A stretch of 13,372 nt of DNA. Source: an uncultured Oscillospiraceae bacterium. GTDB taxonomy: Bacteria; Bacillota; Clostridia; Oscillospirales; Oscillospiraceae. A program made the position numbers and the translations under genes. The stretch covers positions 1 to 13,372 of the forward strand of contig CAKTLD010000045.1 in assembly GCA_934572445.1 (NCBI GenBank), in the 5' to 3' direction. Position 1 is the stretch's first letter; the number at the start of each line of letters is the position of its first letter. Below are positions 7,453 through 11,290 of the stretch, one piece after another. The notes under the pieces are model-generated. The model ran no database searches. It was not told where the DNA came from and saw only the letters and a list, made by a program, of their open reading frames with translations.

Positions 7453-7567
7453 ACCGAAGCACCTCCAATTTCTTGATGATCTGATGATGGAACAGCAAAC
7501 AAAAAACGGATGCAGCAGTCTGCACCCGTACCATAGACACAAAAAGCCCGAAGGCTGTGTTTTCCAT
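7448..7567 (-). CDS. possible leader peptide upstream of infC (39 aa)
   Basis: A 39-codon frame (MENTAFGLFVSMVRVQTAAS at the start) with an AAGGGG ribosome-binding sequence 7 nt before the ATG at 7567. It runs straight through the attenuator hairpin at 7501-7529 and ends in a TAG at 7450-7448 that overlaps the infC AUU start by one base. If translated, the ribosome would both melt the terminator and arrive at the infC start, coupling the two. I do not recognise the peptide. It may be chance: the frame has no independent support beyond its placement. Confidence 0.35.
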   Translation of the reverse strand: MENTAFGLFVSMVRVQTAASVFCLLFHHQIIKKLEVLRY

Positions 7568-7627
7568 GATTGACCCCTTCGCTTTGCTGGGGGTGAGAAC
7601 GGATGCTGCCGCCCTTCTTTGTTTTGC
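7453..7627 (-). promoter_or_regulatory. infC operon leader, L20-leader-like attenuator
   Basis: About 175 nt of untranslated leader between the promoter and infC. It contains an intrinsic terminator and an upstream copy of the terminator's 3' arm: mRNA GCATCCGT occurs at 7606-7599 and again at 7513-7506, and both can pair with ACGGGTGC (7529-7522). These pairings exclude each other, the logic of an attenuator. Firmicute infC-rpmI-rplT operons are known to carry an L20-responsive leader (Rfam L20_leader); membership here is by position and logic, not by a covariance-model match. Confidence 0.65.
7501..7529 (-). terminator. attenuator terminator in the infC leader
   Basis: Minus strand: ACGGGTGCAG (7529-7520), loop ACTG, CTGCATCCGT (7515-7506), a 10-bp stem with one G-U pair, then a run of T. 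It lies about 50 nt upstream of the infC start and about 100 nt after the promoter, so it would end transcription before any operon gene. Confidence 0.8.
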
Positions 7628-7633
7628 GTAGAG

Positions 7634-7662
7634 ATTATATCCTCTCTCCGCCCGTTTGTCAA
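7634..7662 (-). promoter_or_regulatory. consensus promoter of infC-rpmI-rplT
   Basis: Minus strand: -35 TTGACA (7662-7657), exactly 17 nt, -10 TATAAT (7639-7634). All 12 consensus bases and the optimal spacer are present, as expected for a ribosomal operon whose output is then set by attenuation. Confidence 0.93.
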
Positions 7663-7764
7663 TCACAATTTACCGGATGCGCAAAAAATATTTTGGTATA
7701 TTTTTGCTCCCGCACGTCAACACTATGGGCGCAGGCAGTCTCATACGGAAAGGAGGCGCAGAGC

Positions 7765-7860
7765 ATGAAAGAACGCAACAAGCAGAACACCAACAACCAG
7801 GACCAGAACAACAATCAGAATCAGGACCAGAACAACAACCAGAACAAGAACAACCGCTAA
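7765..7860 (+). CDS. 31-residue Asn/Gln-rich small protein
   Basis: MKERNKQNTN then almost only N, Q and D. AGGAGG lies 8 nt before the ATG, one of the best ribosome binding sites in the window, and a long palindrome follows 17 nt after the stop, so I take it as a real gene. Residues 12-27 are an exact tandem repeat of the 8-residue unit QDQNNNQN; in DNA this is a 24-bp duplication at 7798-7821 and 7822-7845. No signal peptide or membrane segment. Tiny N/Q-rich proteins occur among spore proteins in Clostridia and Bacilli, including gamma-type SASPs, but that link is a guess here and I saw no convincing sporulation-sigma promoter. It is divergent from infC. Confidence 0.7.
   Translation: MKERNKQNTNNQDQNNNQNQDQNNNQNKNNR
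7798..7845 (+). repeat. 24-bp tandem duplication in the Asn/Gln-rich gene
   Basis: Two consecutive 24-bp units encoding QDQNNNQN, differing only at synonymous AAT/AAC positions. This suggests duplication within the gene followed by silent drift. Confidence 0.85.
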
Positions 7861-7877
7861 AGCGACCGTACTCACCG

Positions 7878-7909
7878 CAGGGGGCTCCGGATATATCCGG
7901 AGCCCCCTG
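7878..7909. terminator. long perfect palindrome, probable terminator lacking a T-run
   Basis: A 32-nt perfect palindrome whose arms begin CAGGGGGCTCCGG (7878-7890) and mirror to 7909; as RNA it gives a 14-bp stem with a small AU loop. It follows the small Asn/Gln-rich gene by 17 nt. No T-run follows on either strand, so it may act as a 3' end stabiliser or a non-canonical terminator. Confidence 0.55.
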
Positions 7910-7931
7910 TGCGCGCTTTACGGCGCGGGGC

Positions 7932-7960
7932 TTGCGCTTTTCTCTCCGCCGCGGTATACT
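7932..7960 (+). promoter_or_regulatory. probable promoter of the small multidrug-export-family gene
   Basis: -35 TTGCGC (7932-7937), a 17-nt spacer, -10 TATACT (7955-7960), 44 nt before the start at 8005. The -10 is good and the -35 weak. Confidence 0.5.
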
Positions 7961-8004
7961 TCTTCATAACACAGGCGCGCGCCGACCGCGCGGAAAGGAG
8001 CATC

Positions 8005-8496
8005 ATGCTGGAATCAATCTCTCTATGGCTGCACGAAACGCCGCTGGGCGAAGCGCTGCTCACGATGCTCATTTCCATGCTGCCGGTCGTTGAGCTGCGC
8101 GGCGGGCTCCCCGCGGGTGTTGCGATGGGACTCCCCATCCCCGCAGCCTTTCTCGCCTCGCTCATTGGCAATATGCTCCCCGTACCGTTCATCATTCTCT
8201 TCGTGCGGCCGCTGTTCCGGTGGGTGCGCACGCACATCCCGAAGCTCGGCGGCTTTGTCGCGCGGCTGGAATCGCGCGCGAAGGAAAAGAGCATGGATGT
8301 TGTGCGCTATCAGACCTGGGGCCTTCTGATTTTTGTCGCCATCCCCCTGCCCGGCACGGGCGCGTGGACCGGCGCGCTGATCGCGGCAGTGCTGAACATG
8401 CGCCTGAAGCGCGCGGTACCGGTCATCTTCGCGGGCGTGGTCATTGCGGGCTGCATCATCACGGTGCTGACCTACGGCGTGACGCTGTTACTGTAG
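8005..8496 (+). CDS. COG2426 / Sm_multidrug_ex family membrane protein
   Basis: A 163-residue, strongly hydrophobic protein that I recognise as the family annotated 'small multi-drug export protein' (COG2426, Pfam Sm_multidrug_ex). Signatures: VVELRGGLPAGVAMGLP (28-44) with Glu30, SLIGNMLPVPFIILFVRPLF (52-71), a cytoplasmic basic loop (72-100), and AIPLPGTGAWTGALIAAVLN (112-131). About four membrane segments, including re-entrant-looking GG and PGTG elements. The family name rests on weak experimental evidence, so a transport role is only tentative. The ATG at 8005 follows AAAGGAG by 4 nt; an open frame reaches 7909 but lacks a ribosome binding site and overlaps the promoter. It is monocistronic, ending in the terminator at 8511-8541. 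Confidence 0.88.
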   Translation: MLESISLWLHETPLGEALLTMLISMLPVVELRGGLPAGVAMGLPIPAAFLASLIGNMLPVPFIILFVRPLFRWVRTHIPKLGGFVARLESRAKEKSMDVVRYQTWGLLIFVAIPLPGTGAWTGALIAAVLNMRLKRAVPVIFAGVVIAGCIITVLTYGVTLLL

Positions 8497-8510
8497 TTTT
8501 TCGCCTTTTC

Positions 8511-8541
8511 GCGCGGCTCCCTGCGGGAGCCGCGCTTTTTT
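8511..8541 (+). terminator. intrinsic terminator
   Basis: An 11-bp perfect GC-rich stem (8511-8521 with 8525-8535), 3-nt loop TGC, then six T. It ends the membrane-protein gene 15 nt after its stop and insulates the lipoprotein promoter that begins right after it. Confidence 0.93.
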
Positions 8542-8542
8542 C

Positions 8543-8596
8543 TGTAACCGTTTGTCACCGATTTGGAACCTTTTTGTAACGACTTCCGTCTAAAGT
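8543..8596 (+). promoter_or_regulatory. activator-type or ECF-type promoter of the lipoprotein gene
   Basis: Four direct repeats on one strand: TGTAACC (8543), TGTCACC (8553), TGGAACC (8564) and TGTAACG (8575), with starts 10, 11 and 11 bp apart. A -10-like TAAAGT (8591-8596) begins 9 nt after the last repeat. Direct repeats with an 11-bp period directly before a -10 are the known layout of PhoB/PhoP (OmpR-family) sites. Alternatively TGGAAC, 17 nt, then CGTC (8587-8590) fits ECF-sigma promoters of the sigma-X/M kind. Both readings are inference. Confidence 0.6.
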
Positions 8597-8658
8597 CGTG
8601 TTACCATCAAATCTGCCGCGGGCTGTGCGGCACATGTATGAGAGAAGGAGAGCATCCC

Positions 8659-9978
8659 ATGAACAAACATTTTCTGCGCGCGCTGCTCGCCGCACTGACC
8701 CTCGCCCTGCTCCTGACCGCCTGCGGGCAGAAGCGGGATACCGCAGACGATATTCCCACCGATCCCCCCTCCGCAGGCGAGGCCCCCGCAGATGACACCG
8801 CTGCCGCGGCCGCCCTGCGCGCCGTACTGCTCGGCAAGAGCATGTTTCGGGATACCGACCGCGATGAGCTGCTCGACCTTGCCGCCCTTTCGCAGCGTCT
8901 GGACAGCGAGGCCGGCACGAAAGAGCCCGAGCTCTCGGCCGCGCCGCAGGAGTTCACCGTCAGTCGCTTCGGCGGCGACACGCTGTGCGCCGTGGTCAGC
9001 CTCGGCGGCGCGCACGACAGCTGCCGCGGCTACCTCCTGCTGCACTGGTACGGCGGCACGATCTATGGCGAGAGCAGCCTTTCCACTCGTGATCTCTCCC
9101 AGCTCAAGTCCGACGGCGGATACCCATGGATGCTCGGCGGCGCGGACTACGGCTGGAGCCGCCTCGCCTTCGCCGACGGCCGCCTGCTTCCCAGCCCGTA
9201 CCTCTATTCACAGCAGCGGCCGGAGAGCACGGACTATGACCCCGTGTACTATCTCCGCGCCGGAAAAACGGACGAGGAGATCAGCGAGGACACCTTTACC
9301 GCCCTCTATGCCGCCGAGGATGCCGGGCCCGACGCAAGGTGGCACGCCCTGACGGCAGAGAATGTGGATGCCGCTCTTACCGCTGCGCTGGCCGCGCCGA
9401 CCGAGGCGCAGGCGCACAGCCTTTACACCGCATTTTTTTGCAGCGAGACCTCTGCATCCGCGACGCTCATCAACTCTGGCACTCCGTCAGCGGAAAGCGC
9501 TTTCCGTGCGCCCGATATCTACGCCGCCAAGGGCGTGGACGGCTCGGACACAGACTGGACGATTGACCGTTTCGCGCTGCTCGACATGGACGGCGACGGC
9601 ATAAGCGAACCGGTGCTCGCCATCAACCTCAGCGGCGAGGAGGAATACGTCATCCTTACCTGCTATGACGGTGCGGTCCATGCCAGTCAAGTCGTCTACC
9701 GCGGTTTCTTAGTGCCCAAGGCCGACGGCACGTTTGAGTGGTCGAACGGCGCCTTCGATAACGGCGCGTCCCGCGCCCGCTTTGAAAACGGCGTGCTGAT
9801 CTACGAAGACTTTGCTTCCATGTCCGGCAGCAGCGACGGCAGCGTCATCTATACGCTGAATGGCGAAAGCGTTGATGAAACCGCGTACAGCGCGTTTCTC
9901 GATGAGCAATCCGCCAAGGACGACCTTGCGTGGACAGCGTTTTCGATCGATGCGATCGCCGAGGCGCTGGCAGGGTGA
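8659..9978 (+). CDS. lipoprotein of unknown function with a DxDGDG motif
   Basis: A 439-residue exported lipoprotein. Residues 1-21 are a signal peptide (MNKHFLRALLAALTLALLL) ending in the lipobox LTAC, with Cys22 the lipidation site. Residues 23-50 are a flexible Pro/Ala/Asp-rich linker. Around residues 50-75 is AALRAVLLGKSMFRDTDRDELL, and D309-M-D-G-D-G314 (in FALLDMDGDGISEPVLAI) resembles Ca-binding aspartate loops and lies in a block followed by a repetitive aromatic beta-like region (YVILTCYDG, VVYRGFLV). I recall uncharacterised clostridial exported proteins with this arrangement but cannot name a family with a known function. GAAGGAG lies about 8 nt before the ATG; the longer open frame begins in the promoter. 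No terminator with a T-run follows; instead it runs into a hairpin-rich repeat. Confidence 0.88.
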   Translation: MNKHFLRALLAALTLALLLTACGQKRDTADDIPTDPPSAGEAPADDTAAAAALRAVLLGKSMFRDTDRDELLDLAALSQRLDSEAGTKEPELSAAPQEFTVSRFGGDTLCAVVSLGGAHDSCRGYLLLHWYGGTIYGESSLSTRDLSQLKSDGGYPWMLGGADYGWSRLAFADGRLLPSPYLYSQQRPESTDYDPVYYLRAGKTDEEISEDTFTALYAAEDAGPDARWHALTAENVDAALTAALAAPTEAQAHSLYTAFFCSETSASATLINSGTPSAESAFRAPDIYAAKGVDGSDTDWTIDRFALLDMDGDGISEPVLAINLSGEEEYVILTCYDGAVHASQVVYRGFLVPKADGTFEWSNGAFDNGASRARFENGVLIYEDFASMSGSSDGSVIYTLNGESVDETAYSAFLDEQSAKDDLAWTAFSIDAIAEALAG

Positions 9979-10062
9979 GTGATATCTTTTCCGCACAGAT
10001 GCGAAGCGAATCGCGGCACTTATTGCCGCGGGGGAAAGCAGCGCCGCAGGCGCTGCACGGAT
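9979..10062. other. intergenic stretch with two hairpins
   Basis: Between the lipoprotein stop and the left repeat are two perfect stem-loops: CGCGGCA-CTTAT-TGCCGCG (10012-10030) and GCAGCGCC-GCA-GGCGCTGC (10038-10056). Neither has a T-run. They may serve as 3' end structures for the lipoprotein mRNA or be an outer part of the repeat. No coding sequence seen. Confidence 0.6.
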
Positions 10063-10102
10063 AAAGGGGGCTGTTCTCTCGCGTGAGAGAATAGCCCCCT
10101 TT
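10063..10102. terminator. strong terminator-like hairpin in the left repeat
   Basis: GGGGGCTGTTCTCTC (10066-10080), loop GCGT, GAGAGAATAGCCCCC (10085-10099): a 15-bp stem with one G-U pair, bordered by AAA and TTT. It is symmetrical and could end transcription weakly in both directions. Confidence 0.6.
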
Positions 10103-10334
10103 GCCCCCCCAAGAGAACGCAAGGGGCGCTGCCCCTTGACCCCGCCATTGCCGGTCTCGATCTTGAAGAGCTGCGCAGCCTGCGGAATCGGGTGCGGTGC
10201 ACATGGCTTCGCCATGGATCTTCTGCGATTCGTGACCGGTTGCAACCGCGCCTTACTGTCGTGAGGCGCGAGTGACGTTACATTGGGCGGCAGACTGCCT
10301 GCCGAGGCGGCATTGCTGCGCTCGCCGCACTGGG
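10063..10334 (+). repeat. hairpin-rich intergenic repeat, left copy
   Basis: About 270 bp that reappear inverted at 10880-11205. Within it: a 15-bp hairpin (10066-10099), the stem-loop CAAGGGGC-GCT-GCCCCTTG (10120-10138), CATGGC-TTC-GCCATG (10202-10216), and a 38-nt segment (10240-10277) identical to the right copy. Its right end directly abuts the stop codon of the XRE gene. Open frames crossing it look like spurious translation. The composition is typical of REP- or MITE-like intergenic elements, but no transposase is present and target duplications were not found. Confidence 0.85.
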
Positions 10335-10574
10335 TCAGCGGTGATATTCCAGCAAATCGCCGACGGTGCAGTGCAGCACGCAGCAGATACGAGCCAGAAT
10401 ATCAAGGTCAAGTTTTTCAACGTCACCGCGATACCACTTGTCGACGACCTCAAAGCGCACGCCGATCTTCCTTGCCAGCGTATTGCGGTTGATGCCATCG
10501 TCATCCATGCGCTCTTTTAACTTGAGCCGCACGTTTCCATACTCTTCCATTGTGATGATACCGCTGTCAGCCAT
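10335..10574 (-). CDS. XRE/Cro-type helix-turn-helix repressor
   Basis: A 79-residue single-domain DNA-binding protein of the Cro/C1 HTH type, closest in form to Pfam HTH_26. The five-helix domain spans residues 13-76: NVRLKLKERMDDDG, INRNTLARKIGV (28-39), RFEVVDKWYRGD (recognition helix, 40-51), LDLDILARICCVLHCTVGDLLEY. No effector domain. The ATG at 10574 follows GAGGTG by 6 nt; a GTG 9 nt earlier is inside that binding site and is rejected. The gene is less GC-rich than its neighbours. It is divergent from a 64-residue gene, with two matching operators in the 98 bp between them, so it most likely represses itself and its partner. The stop codon touches the left inverted repeat. Confidence 0.92.
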   Translation of the reverse strand: MADSGIITMEEYGNVRLKLKERMDDDGINRNTLARKIGVRFEVVDKWYRGDVEKLDLDILARICCVLHCTVGDLLEYHR

Positions 10575-10593
10575 ATTTTTCACCTCAACGGTA

Positions 10594-10609
10594 TACTATG
10601 GTGATAGTA
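10594..10609. promoter_or_regulatory. operator O1, TACTAT-N4-ATAGTA
   Basis: Perfect dyad TACTATGGTGATAGTA, 20 bp upstream of the XRE start and just upstream of the rightward -35. It has the same arms and spacing as O2 at 10638-10653. It is presumed to bind the XRE protein. Confidence 0.65.
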
Positions 10610-10614
10610 ACATC

Positions 10615-10643
10615 TTGACTATTCGCTTATTTATAGTTACTAT
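10615..10643 (+). promoter_or_regulatory. rightward promoter of the 64-residue gene
   Basis: -35 TTGACT (10615-10620), 17 nt, -10 TACTAT (10638-10643). The -10 is the left arm of operator O2, so a repressor on O2 would block it. Confidence 0.6.
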
Positions 10644-10658
10644 TTATATAGTATTCAA
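10630..10658 (-). promoter_or_regulatory. leftward promoter of the XRE gene
   Basis: Minus strand: -35 TTGAAT (10658-10653), 17 nt, -10 TATAAA (10635-10630). Operator O2 fills the spacer, so the same bound protein would block both promoters. O1 lies downstream of the start site. Confidence 0.6.
10638..10653. promoter_or_regulatory. operator O2, TACTAT-N4-ATAGTA
   Basis: Perfect dyad TACTATTTATATAGTA, identical in design to O1. An extra half-site ATAGT (10633-10637) sits beside it, so ATAGT-T-ACTAT (10633-10643) is a further small palindrome. Confidence 0.68.
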
Positions 10659-10672
10659 GGGAGGATATGATT

Positions 10673-10867
10673 ATGCTGACCTACAAAAATCTTTATTGTT
10701 CTCTGGTACGCAGTATGAGCGAAGCCATCGACCTTTACGACGAAGGCAAAGGCTTCCTTGCCCGCGAAGTTCTGAAAAAAGCCTTGTTGGATGCAGAAGA
10801 CCAAGTCATTTCGCAAGACACTATTTCCGACGAACCGACCAGCAGCACCGACCCAGCAAAGACTTAA
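10673..10867 (+). CDS. 64-residue protein of unknown function, partner of the XRE gene
   Basis: MLTYKNLYCSLVRSMSEAID begins a protein that looks all-helical for residues 3-48 (SLVRSMSEAIDLYDEGKG, then LAREVLKKALLDAEDQVI) with a flexible Ser/Thr/Asp-rich tail. No signal peptide, membrane segment or cysteine cluster. The start is the ATG at 10673, 8 nt after GGAGG; an in-frame ATG at 10667 is only 2 nt from it. Small helical proteins of this general form occur near XRE genes in Oscillospiraceae, but I know of no assigned function. The divergent layout with a shared operator suggests one small unit: regulator plus effector, antirepressor or toxin/antitoxin-like partner; none of these can be chosen from sequence. 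Confidence 0.72.
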   Translation: MLTYKNLYCSLVRSMSEAIDLYDEGKGFLAREVLKKALLDAEDQVISQDTISDEPTSSTDPAKT

Positions 10868-10879
10868 AACAGCACTCCC

Positions 10880-11205
10880 CCCAGCGCGGCGAGCGCAGCA
10901 ATGCCGCGCCCGCACGCAGTCTGCCGCCTAACTACCGTCACTCGCGCCTCACGACAGTAAGGCGCGGTTGCAAGTTGTCACGACTCGCAGGGATTCATGG
11001 CGAAGCCATGTACACCGCACCCGATCACCCGCAAGGGGTATGCCACATCCGTAAGGCAGCAAAGCTGCCAACGGCTGTGCAATGCGCAGCGCATGCAGCT
11101 CTTCAAGCTGCAAACCCGCAATGTTGGAGGTCGAGGGGTACTCCCCTTGCCTTTCTCTGGGGGTTCCAAAGGGGGTATTCTCTTCGGAAAGAGAATACCC
11201 CCTTT
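10880..11205 (-). repeat. hairpin-rich intergenic repeat, right inverted copy
   Basis: About 325 bp that match the left copy in reverse orientation: a near-identical 100 bp at 10880-10975 (including the identical 38 nt at 10936-10973), CATGGC-GAA-GCCATG (10997-11011), GAGGGG-TACT-CCCCTT (11133-11148) and a terminal 14-bp hairpin. It carries about 55 extra bases (roughly 11036-11092) absent from the left copy, and these themselves form stems (11055-11069 and 11082-11094). With the terminators that follow, this accounts for the whole 423-bp gap between the 64-residue gene and glmS; no gene is evident in it. Confidence 0.85.
11168..11205. terminator. strong terminator-like hairpin in the right repeat
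   Basis: GGGGGTATTCTCTT (11171-11184), loop CGGA, AAGAGAATACCCCC (11189-11202): a perfect 14-bp stem bordered by AAA and TTTT. It corresponds to the hairpin at 10063-10102, with changes in both arms that keep the pairing. Confidence 0.6.
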
Positions 11206-11231
11206 TGCCGCGTCCCCCACACGCTGCAGGG

Positions 11232-11289
11232 AAAAATTCGCGCCCCTGTCGGGCGCAAAAAAGAAGCACCCTTGCGGGTGCCTCTTTTT
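11232..11289 (-). terminator. tandem terminators of glmS
   Basis: Minus strand, just after the glmS stop. First, GCACCC-GCAA-GGGTGC (11281-11266), extendable to 9 bp, then TTC and six T. Second, GCGCCC-GACAG-GGGCGC (11256-11240), then GAATTTTT. Confidence 0.88.
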
Positions 11290-11290
11290 G

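Noticed and set aside
7453..7662. 70-codon N-terminal extension of infC from an upstream start at 7662
   Set aside because: It would begin in the -35 box of a consensus promoter and cross the attenuator terminator.
7685..7740. Sporulation-sigma promoter for the Asn/Gln-rich gene (GTATA at about 7697 with CAACACTA downstream)
   Set aside because: The -35-like element is acceptable for sigma-G, but the -10-like element does not match the CATNNTA pattern.
10335..10867. Classical type II toxin-antitoxin operon
   Set aside because: The genes are divergent rather than in one operon, and neither matches a toxin family I recognise; kept only as one possibility in the entry for the 64-residue gene.
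10038..11205. CRISPR array or tRNA genes in the hairpin-rich regions
   Set aside because: No regular direct repeats with spacers and no cloverleaf with a T-loop; the repeats are inverted pairs and stem-loops.
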